From assembly GCA_020348385.1 (NCBI GenBank), contig CP070750.1:62001-126000 (forward strand): a DNA stretch of 64,000 bases, read 5' to 3'. The translations under genes were made by a program, and so were the position numbers. Below, piece after piece: positions 9,342 through 18,555 of this stretch (position 1 is the stretch's first letter; every line of letters begins with the position of its first letter). A model generated the notes under the pieces. It was given only the letters and a program-made list of their open reading frames with translations, had not been told where the DNA came from and searched no databases. This DNA comes from Candidatus Aminicenantota bacterium. GTDB taxonomy: Bacteria > Acidobacteriota > Aminicenantia > Aminicenantales > Aminicenantaceae.

Positions 9342-9451
9342 AAAAGTGAACAAAAAGGTTGCAGCCCTTTTAATAATAATTCGGCGACAGGATACTTGTT
9401 TCCCTAATTCAGATGATTTCCGGTTACCATCCCCTCATTGCGAGGCGCGGG

Positions 9452-10239
9452 CTAAAAGATCCACGTTGCTGTGTTGTCGGCATGCAATACCAATCGAGAT
9501 TTTTCTCCGAATTCGAAGGTTTTCTCCTTAAATGGATTGGCACTGCAACTCATCTTGATCTCTGTGATTTTTCCCTTACCGCTGTCGATCAAAGTGACGA
9601 CAAATTTCATATCTGGGCCACTGCATATATGATTATTTTCCCCATGAGAAAATGCGTACCCGAATGCGGCCAGCTCACCTTTGAGCATCTCTAGATCTTT
9701 TTGGCTCAACTGGAGATCTAACTCTATGACATCCTTCAAGATTTTGCCTTTGGGCAAATCAGGTTTTGCGATATACGCTGCGTACCTCTCGAGGATATCT
9801 TTCCTCATAATCCCAGGAGATGAAGGATCAAGATCAGGGTGCCATTTTTTCAGAAAATCTTCGTGATATTCCATGACCCATGTCATAATATCAGGCGCAG
9901 ATTTTCCATAAAAAACAGCTGACATGAAAAACCATGGCATTTGTTCCCCCTCGATTTCGCGCTTCCTGAGAGCGATAAAGGCGTTTTTGTAATCATTTTG
10001 GTTTTTTTGTATGATCTTTATTTCGTCATTTTTTGCAACGCCGAAAGCCATGCCCGAAATCAATCCCTGTGGCATAAAATCTTGGGATTTTGATTCATCG
10101 AAAAATTCAAAATAGGTGTTTTCGCCGTAAATGTAAGCCCCAGAGTCGGATCACCGTCTGCCGTAGTTGCAATCCCAATGGCAAGCATTATTGAAAGAAA
10201 AAAAATGGAAAAAATCGGGAATAAGAATTGCTGGCGCAT
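9452..10239 (-). pseudogene. Broken secreted DUF5829-like gene
   Basis: A signal peptide (ATG 10239, 'MRQQFLFPIFSIFFLSIMLA') is followed, after about 20 codons and a +1 frame change near 10130-10157, by a second open stretch. That stretch reads 'SGAYIYGENTYFEFFDES' and runs to 9452, with 'PWFFMSAVFYG', 'MTWVMEYHEDFL' and a C-terminal 'HADNTATWIF'. The second stretch resembles DUF5829 proteins, but those normally carry roughly 90 residues between the signal peptide and the 'YG.(H/N)TYFEFF' motif. An internal deletion with a frameshift is the simplest explanation. The downstream part could still be translated from ATG 10075. The assignment to DUF5829 is from memory of the family's motifs. Confidence 0.6.
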
Positions 10240-10410
10240 TTTTTGCTCCATTTTGTGTTTACCCTGCTGACGGACTAAATAAACAATATCATTGGGATTG
10301 AACATCTTTCTATCATCCGGTGGAGAAGGCAAAAAAGTGTTAAAAAATTTGACATATTGGGGAAGAGAAAATCTTATGATTTGGGAGGAATCTCCGTGGA
10401 TACCGGATTC

Positions 10411-10590
10411 TTAAAGACGTTCCAACAGATCTTTGTAAGCTTTGCGATTAGGCAATTTTTGTCTCTCTGCCAGGCTGTAGGCCAGTTGGTAATCTTCCAG
10501 AACCTCGTCTCGGGTTCCAGGCGTACACAAAGAGGCTGAGAAAGCGCACAAGTCCAGCAGCAACATTTTTTTCAATTTGTCTTTTTCCAT
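10411..10590 (-). CDS. Small hypothetical protein (59 aa)
   Basis: An ATG at 10590 is preceded by a good GGTGGAGG ribosome-binding site; the longer frame from 10650 has none. The product begins 'MEKDKLKKMLLLDLCAFSASLC' and is mostly helical and charged, with no signal peptide or known motif. It sits alone between the broken DUF5829-like gene and the DUF4438 gene. I do not recognise it. Confidence 0.45.
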   Translation of the reverse strand: MEKDKLKKMLLLDLCAFSASLCTPGTRDEVLEDYQLAYSLAERQKLPNRKAYKDLLERL

Positions 10591-10713
10591 CGTTGCCTCC
10601 ACCCTCTCTAGTGCAAAATCCATGCCAAAAAACAGTCCTTTTATAACCAAGTGTTATACAAATCTGAAAAAACGGCGTTTTTATGACTTGAGGTTATAAA
10701 ACAGCCCGAGAAA

Positions 10714-12528
10714 TTATTCCTGTTCTTCAGGAAGAGGTTTCTCCTTGATTCCTAGATAATAGGCCGTATTCGCATCGGGATCGATTTTCACTTTTATTCT
10801 TCCTGGCAGAGCACTGAGAATTGGATCCAAGCCCGGACCATGGCCAGCAACATCACTCCATCCATGAATTACGACTCCGATGGTCATGGCGCCTTCGTAT
10901 CTTCCCCGACCATAGAAGTCATAATGATCTTGGATAGCCACCAGGTCTCCGAGCCGGAGTGTTTTTAAATCATATTCCTCAACCGTTTGTGGACAAGTTG
11001 TATGAATATCATAATCTACGTTCTCTAACACGAAAAATCCCAACCCCATCCCTGAGCCCATTATATGTCCGGGTACTGTTTTCACCACCGGAACCACAAG
11101 CTGATCTCCCTCGACGGTTATGCCTATGTTTTCCAAAAGTTCAGGAGAAATTTTGTTGACTCTCACATCTTCGAAACCATCGATTTTGAGACCTACCCCC
11201 TTAGCTTTAACCTGAATTTTATCATTCACTGAAAGCTGCTCCAGGATATCCTTCGGAAACCAGAACATACTGCTTCCATGTTTGCCGATATAGATTCCTT
11301 TAGCTCCCTTGGCTTCACCGGAGATGAGTTTCGCCTCGTTTCCAATGCACCCGAGAATGCCGAGAGCAGGTCCATCAAGATTCGTGAAGGATACATCAGG
11401 CTCAACATGGTCAGCGTTCGCCCAGCCGTAAGCCAAGTCGCCGACCGATACTGTGTAGTTGATCGAACCCATACCCAAGTGCACGATTGGTTTGCCGTCA
11501 TGGGTTGTCGAATATCCCCTGCTGCTTGCCGGATTCACCACACCCTGCACAGCAATGGTAAGGAGCTGATCCTTATTCGTTTTGAGCGCTGATGATGGTG
11601 AACTCTTGCTGGATTTTCCCGTTTTTATGCTGAGCACCTTAGCAATGTTGGCAGTTGGATCGATGCGCGCGGTTATTTTGCCAAACCTGTTAGAGAGAAT
11701 GGGGGTTACGCCAATGCCCAAACCCGAGATATCGCTAGGGCCGCTGCAGATAACACCTATAGTTGCTCCTCCTTTGTAATATCCCATGCCGTAGTCGGTC
11801 TGTATGTCCTTCAGGATAACAATATCCCCGAAACGCAGCTCATCCAAACCATATTTCTTGATGTCAGGTGGAAAACAGGTCTGAATATGCCAGTTGCCGG
11901 ATAGGCTGCCACGACCCGCTCCCTGGCCTATGATCAAAGCCGGGATTTCTTTAACGACGGGTACCTCAAGTTTGCCATTTGATTCCCTAATTCCGAGCTT
12001 TTCTAATGTCTCGGGCGAAATACTGTGAGCGAATACATCTTTATATCCTTCTATCTCAAGCCCAATTCCCGATGCCTTTACATGAAGTGAGGTGCCAATG
12101 GTTAGCTTTTCTAATACTTCGTCCGGGAAATGAACCAGGACATAATTTTCGAACTTTCCGATAATAACGCCTTTCTCTCCGCGAGCCTCGCCGCCCAAAA
12201 TTTTCACCACGTTTCCGATGGAGGTATAATTGCTCCAGGCGCCGCCTTCCCCTGTTGTGGCGACACCCATGGTTGCCCTGTCGCCACTTGCCCATCCGAA
12301 TATTTTTTCTCCAAGTTTCAAATCATAGTTTATGCCCCCGACTCCGATGGCCAGTTTGGCCTTGCCATCCCAGGTTGTGGTGTAAGATGTTGCCACCCTA
12401 GCTGGCGCAACAACGCCTTGAACTGCAATCGTGAGGAGTTTGTCTTTATTCGTTTTGATCTGTCCCGTGGCATTCAAGGTAAAGATTAAAAAAAGTGACA
12501 AAGCAAGAAACAATTTTCCTTTTTTCAT
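10714..12528 (-). CDS. Secreted protein with two tandem DUF4438 units (604 aa)
   Basis: A signal peptide ('KLFLALSLFLIFTLNATGQ') is followed by two homologous units of about 285 residues. Each begins 'KTNKD(K/Q)LLTIAVQGVV.PA', continues through 'G(G/S)INY', 'GEA(R/K)G.KG', 'G(I/V)GL(E/K)I(E/D)G(Y/F)(K/E)DV' and ends with an 'ATIGV.CSGPSD' / 'AMTIGVVIHGWSD' segment. These motifs match DUF4438, a family of unknown function usually present as one unit of about 290 residues. Here it is duplicated within one chain and exported. The ATG at 12528 has AAGGAG nine bases upstream; a TTG at 12534 is possible but too close to it. No operon partner is evident. Confidence 0.85.
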   Translation of the reverse strand: MKKGKLFLALSLFLIFTLNATGQIKTNKDKLLTIAVQGVVAPARVATSYTTTWDGKAKLAIGVGGINYDLKLGEKIFGWASGDRATMGVATTGEGGAWSNYTSIGNVVKILGGEARGEKGVIIGKFENYVLVHFPDEVLEKLTIGTSLHVKASGIGLEIEGYKDVFAHSISPETLEKLGIRESNGKLEVPVVKEIPALIIGQGAGRGSLSGNWHIQTCFPPDIKKYGLDELRFGDIVILKDIQTDYGMGYYKGGATIGVICSGPSDISGLGIGVTPILSNRFGKITARIDPTANIAKVLSIKTGKSSKSSPSSALKTNKDQLLTIAVQGVVNPASSRGYSTTHDGKPIVHLGMGSINYTVSVGDLAYGWANADHVEPDVSFTNLDGPALGILGCIGNEAKLISGEAKGAKGIYIGKHGSSMFWFPKDILEQLSVNDKIQVKAKGVGLKIDGFEDVRVNKISPELLENIGITVEGDQLVVPVVKTVPGHIMGSGMGLGFFVLENVDYDIHTTCPQTVEEYDLKTLRLGDLVAIQDHYDFYGRGRYEGAMTIGVVIHGWSDVAGHGPGLDPILSALPGRIKVKIDPDANTAYYLGIKEKPLPEEQE

Positions 12529-12700
12529 GACCAAATTCTCCTTTTTTTTAAAAATTTGGATATCGGTTGATTCATTGAATGGTAAGAGTATAACAATTAT
12601 TCGCCTGCACGCAATATTTTGATGATATAGACCTCAAAAAAGCCGTTTTTTTGATAGGGAATTAGGTTCTCTGACCCTCCGCCCCACCTTGCTAAAATGG

Positions 12701-15328
12701 TTATTCGTAGCGGAGGCTAGCCACAGGATTCGAGACGGCTGCCCGGATAGCTTGATAGCTCACCGTCACCAGGGCAAAAAGGATGACCGAAGCGGCAGAG
12801 AATGCAAATGTCCACGCATGGATGTGAACACGGAAGGCAAAATTTGCCAGCCATCTGTTCATGGCCAAATATGCGGCGGGCCAGGCGATTAAGTTGGCGA
12901 TGATTACCCACAGGATGAATTCTTTGGACATCAGCACGGTGATGCTTGGGACCGATGCTCCCAAGACCTTGCGTATGCCGATCTCCTTCACGCGGATTTC
13001 TGCGGCATAAACAGTGAGCCCGAACAGACCCAAACATGCGACGAGCAGCGCGATCATCGAAAAAATCCGGAAGAGACTGTAGCTGCGATTTTCGATTTCA
13101 TAGTTTCGGTTGAAATACTCATCCAAAAATACATAACTGAACAGATGATCAGGAGCGACCTCATCGAACTTTTGGCGCAAAAATTCAATGACTTCTCCAG
13201 ACCGGCCACTCTCCACCTTGACAAGCAAATAACCTGTCCAGTTTGGACGGTATTCCAGGACAAGGGGCTCTATCCTGTTATGGAGAGAAGCGAAGTGAAA
13301 ATCTTTGATCACACCCACGATCGGCTCCACCTCACCATGCACATCAGACCGGCATTCCACTCCGAGAGGTTGCTCCAAATGAAGAACCTCTGCTACGGAT
13401 TCAGCTATGATGTAAGCTCCTTTCTGATCGGATGCCCTGTCAAAGTTCCGGCCCAAGACGATCTCCAGGCCGGCCGCTTCGATAAAATCCTTATCGACTC
13501 GCATGAATCTGAGCATCGGGAGGGAACTTTTGTCTGCTACGCTGACAGGGGTCAAGCGTTCATTGCTCATGGAACTTCCGGGGAGGTTGGAGGAGAGAGC
13601 GACATGGCTCACCGCCGAATGGCGAAGGATTTCTGTTTTAAGGGCATCGGTATTGCTGAGAATATCTCGCCTGAATTCACCATAAAGGCGCAGGGCAACC
13701 AGCTTGTCTTTGTCGAACCCGAGATCCTGGTTATGGAAAAACACCAACTGCCGGTAGATAGTGATCGTGCTGAATATCATAAAAATGGATATGACAAACT
13801 GGAAAATGACCAATCCCTTCCGGAGCCGTGTTGTGGATGAACGGGGATCTCTAATCGTCTTGAGCGTGTTGACAGGCTGGAATCCTGAGGCAAAAAAAGC
13901 AGGATAAAAGCCCGCCAACAGACTGAGAAAACCCATCATACATAGGAGAAAAAGGATGTTTTGTGCATGAACGATATTGCCGAAGGCGATCTCTTTTCCG
14001 GTCATCTGCGTGTAGAACGGCAGGAGGAGGTAGAGAAGGATCAATGTGAAACCTGCAGATAAGGCAGTGATCAATAATGATTCGCCCAGATATTGCTTGA
14101 TGACCTGTCCTCTCCGTGCTCCGACGACTTTGCGGATGCCGATCTCTTTCATCCGTTTGAAAGACTGAGCTGTGGACAGATTGACAAAATTGACAGCCGC
14201 GATCAGCAAAAGCAAAAGAGCTGTGCCCGAAAAAATGTACACGTAGGCGATATCCGAATTGGCCCCGATCTCTCCTTCCAATTTGGAATGGAGATGAATC
14301 TTCCGGATGGGCTGGAGCAGAATTTCTTCCTGGCGTCCGGGGTAGTCTGCATGGAAGGATTTCATGAATCCGGGTACTTTGGCATCGAAGCTATCGGCTG
14401 TCTGATCAGGATGCAGCAACACGTAGGTGTACACGGCTTTCCAGGTGCGGTGGTTAAGCATTTCTGCGTTTCCTATGATCGACGCAAATGAAGCCATAGA
14501 AATCAAGTAATCGATCTTCAAATGGGTGTTGTGCGGCATGTCTCGGATAACGCCTGTTATCTGAAAGGGGCGCTTATTGTTCTCGTTCAAGAGGATTTTT
14601 CCGATCGGGTCCTCATCGGCAAAGTATTTTTTGGCGATAGATTCTGTCAGAACAACCATGTTGGGTTTTTCCAGCGCAGTTAGAGGGTCGCCGCTCAGAA
14701 ATTGAAGATCGAGCATCGAAATGATCGAGGAGTCGGAGATGAACCCCCCTCTTTCTTCGAAACGTTTGGCGGTTCCTTGGGGAGGTTGATAGCTGAGTAT
14801 TTCTCTTCCGAGATCGCGGATGCGCACGGTTTTCTCGACTTCCGGGAATGTTTCTTCCAAAATTGGGCCGAGGGCGGGCGCTGAAGCTCCCCAATTTCGG
14901 AATGTCGATCCGTATTTAGAATTGGTTTGTATGCGGTACAGGCGGTTTGCTTTGGGAAAATTCGTCTCGTAGCTGAGCTCATTCCTCACATGGAGGAAAA
15001 TTAAAAAGCTACAGGTTAGGCTTACCGCCAAGCCGACGATATTCAAAAAACTGTACAATTTTTGTCTTTTGATAATCCTCAAGGCGATCTTAAAATAGTT
15101 TTTTATCATAATGCCTCTCCAATAAATCGAGTCCCAAATGAATCCAGGCAGGGACTTGAATAATATGAACCAAAACCACAGGATGGCGCGGGTTTTGCCT
15201 TGCGTTTTGATTCTGTACCGGTAGGACTCTTCAAAATCCCCGACGACCTGATGATAGTCTTCCTCATCCAAAAGCAGCCACAACAAAGCTTTGCCCAGGC
15301 CGGGGATTGTGTCGGTGCGTGATCCCAT
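12701..15328 (-). CDS. Two-unit FtsX/MacB-type orphan permease with N-terminal prefix domain (875 aa)
   Basis: The layout matches the permease at 6373-8973. A prefix of about 70 residues ('EEDYHQVVGDFEESYRYRI', then one hydrophobic segment) is followed by 'MIKNYFKIALRIIKRQKLY' and the duplicated permease. FtsX motifs are 'FKRMKEIGIRKVVGA' and 'IRVKEIGIRKVLGA', ending 'NPVASLRYE'. The PadR gene ends 9 bp upstream, exactly the spacing of the other PadR/permease pair, so the pair probably moved or duplicated as a unit. The two chains differ much in their periplasmic domains, suggesting different ligands. Confidence 0.9.
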   Translation of the reverse strand: MGSRTDTIPGLGKALLWLLLDEEDYHQVVGDFEESYRYRIKTQGKTRAILWFWFILFKSLPGFIWDSIYWRGIMIKNYFKIALRIIKRQKLYSFLNIVGLAVSLTCSFLIFLHVRNELSYETNFPKANRLYRIQTNSKYGSTFRNWGASAPALGPILEETFPEVEKTVRIRDLGREILSYQPPQGTAKRFEERGGFISDSSIISMLDLQFLSGDPLTALEKPNMVVLTESIAKKYFADEDPIGKILLNENNKRPFQITGVIRDMPHNTHLKIDYLISMASFASIIGNAEMLNHRTWKAVYTYVLLHPDQTADSFDAKVPGFMKSFHADYPGRQEEILLQPIRKIHLHSKLEGEIGANSDIAYVYIFSGTALLLLLIAAVNFVNLSTAQSFKRMKEIGIRKVVGARRGQVIKQYLGESLLITALSAGFTLILLYLLLPFYTQMTGKEIAFGNIVHAQNILFLLCMMGFLSLLAGFYPAFFASGFQPVNTLKTIRDPRSSTTRLRKGLVIFQFVISIFMIFSTITIYRQLVFFHNQDLGFDKDKLVALRLYGEFRRDILSNTDALKTEILRHSAVSHVALSSNLPGSSMSNERLTPVSVADKSSLPMLRFMRVDKDFIEAAGLEIVLGRNFDRASDQKGAYIIAESVAEVLHLEQPLGVECRSDVHGEVEPIVGVIKDFHFASLHNRIEPLVLEYRPNWTGYLLVKVESGRSGEVIEFLRQKFDEVAPDHLFSYVFLDEYFNRNYEIENRSYSLFRIFSMIALLVACLGLFGLTVYAAEIRVKEIGIRKVLGASVPSITVLMSKEFILWVIIANLIAWPAAYLAMNRWLANFAFRVHIHAWTFAFSAASVILFALVTVSYQAIRAAVSNPVASLRYE

Positions 15329-15337
15329 GGATTGACC

Positions 15338-15658
15338 TCAGTCAAATGCCGATTCGCAATCTTCTGTCCAAATAGACTTGTAAATTTTTCGTATGGTCCT
15401 AAGGGCTTTTTCTCCTTCGGGTGTTAATGCGTACAGGTATTTGCTCCGCCCTCCTCGTTCGGCGCAGGGTTGGCTGCTCGTTTTTTCCACAAAATCTCTG
15501 TGGAGGAGCTTTTTCAGCGGTTTGTAGATGGCCCCGAATGACCACTCATGTCCTGTGTCCCGGGAGACCTGTTCGCGAATGGTTACCCCATACGCATTAT
15601 CTTCTAGCTTCCATATGGCCAGGAGAACGATTTCTTCAGATCGCGATAACAAAATCAT
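15338..15658 (-). CDS. PadR-family transcriptional regulator
   Basis: The 106-residue protein has the PadR core 'EEIVLLAIWKLEDNAYGVTI', 'GAIYKPLKKLLHRDFV' and 'GGRSKYLYALTPEGEKAL'. It is a paralogue of the regulator at 8983-9312 and sits 9 bp before its cognate permease. It diverges from the sulfatase gene at 15748, so its binding site in the shared 89-bp gap could affect both genes. Confidence 0.92.
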   Translation of the reverse strand: MILLSRSEEIVLLAIWKLEDNAYGVTIREQVSRDTGHEWSFGAIYKPLKKLLHRDFVEKTSSQPCAERGGRSKYLYALTPEGEKALRTIRKIYKSIWTEDCESAFD

Positions 15659-15675
15659 TTCTAAACTCCGTCTAT

Positions 15676-15706
15676 TTGTCTGAAAAATGGATACATATAT
15701 ATAAAG
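15676..15706. promoter_or_regulatory. Divergent control region: possible promoter and PadR site
   Basis: On the plus strand TTGTCT (15676-15681) is followed after 16 bp by TATATA (15698-15703), a weak sigma70-like promoter for the sulfatase gene. It overlaps GGATACATATATATAA, which resembles the block upstream of the other PadR gene. The assignment rests on two sites only. Confidence 0.3.
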
Positions 15707-15747
15707 ACGTGTGCCATCGAAAAAGGTTTACGGTTTACGTTTACTCA

Positions 15748-17106
15748 ATGACGAAAAGCCAAACTTCTGATAGAATCACTACCGAGCATAAAAGATTGAG
15801 AAAGCTGAAGAGACGTGCCTTTTTAAAATCCGCGAGTGTAGGGGCAGCTTCGCTTTACCTATCTGGGATGGCTTTTGAGAGAATTTCCAATGGGAAAAAA
15901 CCCAACATCATTCTGATCATGGCCGATGATTTCGGATACGAGTGTCTTAGCTGTAACGGGAGCACATCCTATAAAACCCCGGTCCTGGATAATTTGGCAC
16001 AAACGGGAGTCCGTTTCCTATCCTGTTATGCCACGCCTCTTTGCACTCCATCGCGAGTTCAGATAATGACAGGCAAATACAATTTTCGGAATTACACAGA
16101 ATTTGGGTCTCTTAAGCCGGGAGAGAGAACATTTGCGCACTACCTGAGGGATGCTGGGTACACGACATGTGTTGCAGGAAAATGGCAACTGGCCGGACAT
16201 TATAGAGGAAGCAATTATAGGGGGATCGGCACACTTCCCGACAAAGCCGACTTCGATGAACACTGCCTATGGCAAGTTAAAGAGCTTGGCAATCGGTATT
16301 GGGATCCTAGGATACAGCAGAATGGCCAAATTCGCAGGGATCTTCAGAAGAAGTATGGGCCCGATGTTATGGCGGACTTCATCATCGATTTTATCGAGCG
16401 AAATAGATCTAAACGATTTTTTGTGTACTACCCGATGATCCTGACACATGATCCTTTTATGCAGACCCCCGATAGCCAGGACAGAAGTGGGAATAGAACT
16501 CGGCGTGACAAGGCATTTTTTCCAGACATGGTTGTCTATGCCGATAAAATTGTCGGGCGCATTGTCGAGTCGCTGGACAAGTTGGGATTGCGCGATAAGA
16601 CCATCCTCTTGTTCACGGGAGATAACGGATCACCCAGGGGGATTAGCTCTGAAATGGGGCAAAAAGTCATCAAAGGAGGCAAAGGATACACGACCGAGGC
16701 CGGAACCCATGTTCCTCTTATCGCCAACTGGAAAGGAACGATCCCTGCAGGACAAACCTGTGAAGACCTTATCGATTTTACCGATTTTCTTCCTTCTTTT
16801 TTACAAATATCAGGGGCCGAATTTCTCCTCGAACCGGTTTTGGATGGAAGGAGTTTTGTCCCTCAACTCCTTGGTAAAAAAGGGAATCCCAGAGACTGGA
16901 TCTTCTGTCATTATGAACCCAAATGGGGAAAATGGAAATTAAAACGTTATGCCCAATCAAAAAAATGGAAGCTTTACAGCAACGGGCAGATCTTCGATAT
17001 TCAGTCGGATCCAGATGAGTTGTATCCTGTTTCTCTTGATCGTTTGAATGAAAAAAACGCAGGAGGAATCCAAATGCTACAGAAAGTCTTGGACACGATG
17101 AAGTAA
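15748..17106 (+). CDS. Tat-exported sulfatase (formylglycine type)
   Basis: The ATG at 15748 gives a 452-residue protein with a twin-arginine signal ('LKRRAFLKSASVGAASLYL'). The sulfatase fold follows: metal-binding 'IMADDFGY' (D60, D61), the active-site motif C99-T-P-S-R, 'GKWQL', and 'FTGDNGSPRG'. The cysteine type needs conversion to formylglycine by a maturase, which is not in this window. By family it removes sulfate from a sulfated glycan or small ester; the substrate cannot be read from sequence. Frames upstream of 15748 have no ribosome-binding site and overlap the divergent padR-like gene. Confidence 0.88.
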   Translation: MTKSQTSDRITTEHKRLRKLKRRAFLKSASVGAASLYLSGMAFERISNGKKPNIILIMADDFGYECLSCNGSTSYKTPVLDNLAQTGVRFLSCYATPLCTPSRVQIMTGKYNFRNYTEFGSLKPGERTFAHYLRDAGYTTCVAGKWQLAGHYRGSNYRGIGTLPDKADFDEHCLWQVKELGNRYWDPRIQQNGQIRRDLQKKYGPDVMADFIIDFIERNRSKRFFVYYPMILTHDPFMQTPDSQDRSGNRTRRDKAFFPDMVVYADKIVGRIVESLDKLGLRDKTILLFTGDNGSPRGISSEMGQKVIKGGKGYTTEAGTHVPLIANWKGTIPAGQTCEDLIDFTDFLPSFLQISGAEFLLEPVLDGRSFVPQLLGKKGNPRDWIFCHYEPKWGKWKLKRYAQSKKWKLYSNGQIFDIQSDPDELYPVSLDRLNEKNAGGIQMLQKVLDTMK

Positions 17107-17149
17107 TCAAATCCTAAATTTTCAGAAAATATTGTGGGAAGCATCTGTA

Positions 17150-17425
17150 TTTCCGCGTATGTGAAAGATTGGGCTTTTGGGGATGGTTGAAGCGACCTTT
17201 GAAGATTTAGCCATTACGAACCGTTCCTCGAGGGATACAATATAGAGATGACTCCATATTGTCGGCGATGTTGTATTGAGCACGACTATACTAAAGGGAA
17301 AGAGAGCCAAGCAATCACTGGAACAGAGCTGAATGATGGAGGATAGAAGTTGGGGTGCGCAGTTCAGCGCCGCCGAGAAGAGCGGTGAGGAATGGCGTAT
17401 AAAATCTTCACGGAAGCAAAACCAG
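17150..17425 (+). repeat. Dispersed intergenic repeat, copy A
   Basis: This fills most of the 432-bp gap between the sulfatase and the DUF6599 gene. It matches copies B (41926-42175) and C (57371-57645), both in the opposite orientation. Shared blocks in order include TTCCTCGAGGGA, GATGTTGTATTGAGCACGAC and GCCGCCGAGAAGAGCGGTGAGG-like (here split: CGCCGCCGAGAAG, then GGTGAGGAATGGCGT). Its first 75 bp also match the fragment at 3839-3925. No long frame is conserved among copies. The remaining flanks (17107-17149 and 17426-17538) hold nothing I can identify. Confidence 0.75.
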
Positions 17426-17538
17426 TCCTAAAAGCCAATATAAAACCTTTAGGTAATGCGGATATAGAGATGCATACAAAATTGTACTTCATGTATATCG
17501 ATGCCGATTTATTTTGTATAATTGTATGCAAGAGATAA

Positions 17539-18531
17539 ATGCAGGGTAAATTTTTCGATAAATTTTGTTTTAACACCATTATTCTTTTTGTTGCTGTTTT
17601 GGTTTTGGGCGGTTTGCAGCTGTCCTCAGTTTTTAAAGCAGGCGAAGGGGGAAAAATGACCGGACCTAACCCTGTTCTTCCAAAAACCGTCGGGCTTTGG
17701 ACAAGGCCCGATTCTCCAAGGGTTGTGACAGCCGAAAATATTTTCGATTATATGAATGGTGCCGGGGAGCTCTATCTCGGCTACCGTTTCGACCGTTTAG
17801 ATGTTTATGTATACAAAGCCGAAACCCAGAAGGAAATCCTTGTCGAGTTGTATTTCATGAAATCCTCTGACGATGCTTTCGGCCTGCTTTCCCTGGATTG
17901 GGGGGGCGAAACAGTAGGACATGATTCAGATTGGCCTAGGGCGCTCTATGGAGATGGCTTGCTTCGGCTTTGGTCGGAAAACATTTATGCGCGCGTCATG
18001 GCCACACAGGAAACTCCAGAATCCAGGGAGGCTGTTTTATCCATCGGGCAGGCCATCATCAAAGGCCGCAAAAATCTTCCCGGCCCGAATCTCATGAAAA
18101 AACTCAAGAATGAATTTTCACCGGATTGGGGCCTGCGTCAGGACAGGGCCAGTTTTTTCCGCACCCATCTCGTGCTGAATTCCCTTTTCTATCTCAGCCA
18201 TCAAAACATCCTCGACTTGGATGTCGCGTGCGAGGCGGTTAGGGCAGAGTATGAAAGAAGGACACAATCTGGAGGGCGAACCCGGATCACCTTTCTTTGG
18301 GTGAACTATCCAGATCCCGAGCGGGCTCAGACCGCGCTCTCCAAATTCCATCAAGCTTACCTTCCCGAACATGATTTTGCGGTAAAATCCGGCTCGTTCG
18401 AAAAAGTTCAAAATATTTATGCTGTCGAGGACGGATGGATGGCCTATGTATTCCAGGATAAATCTATCGCTTTTGTGTTTGAATGCCCCGACCAGGAAAC
18501 AACCAGGGCAATCTTGGATCAGATAAAATAG
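17539..18531 (+). CDS. Exported DUF6599-like protein
   Basis: A hydrophobic N-terminal segment ('TIILFVAVLVLGGLQL') suggests an uncleaved anchor or signal peptide. The body carries 'ENIFDYMNGAGELYLGYRFDRL', 'VELYFMKSSDDAFGLLS' and 'RLWSENIYARVM', which I recognise as the DUF6599 family, of unknown function. Length (330 aa) is normal. The stop is 24 bp before the Tat-exported DUF362 protein gene, so the two are likely co-transcribed. Confidence 0.75.
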   Translation: MQGKFFDKFCFNTIILFVAVLVLGGLQLSSVFKAGEGGKMTGPNPVLPKTVGLWTRPDSPRVVTAENIFDYMNGAGELYLGYRFDRLDVYVYKAETQKEILVELYFMKSSDDAFGLLSLDWGGETVGHDSDWPRALYGDGLLRLWSENIYARVMATQETPESREAVLSIGQAIIKGRKNLPGPNLMKKLKNEFSPDWGLRQDRASFFRTHLVLNSLFYLSHQNILDLDVACEAVRAEYERRTQSGGRTRITFLWVNYPDPERAQTALSKFHQAYLPEHDFAVKSGSFEKVQNIYAVEDGWMAYVFQDKSIAFVFECPDQETTRAILDQIK

Positions 18532-18555
18532 GAACCTATCAGAAGGAGGTATGGG

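Noticed and set aside
15421..15747. In-frame N-terminal extension of the sulfatase
   Set aside because: It overlaps the divergent padR-like gene, has no ribosome-binding site, and would bury the Tat signal that begins after 15748.
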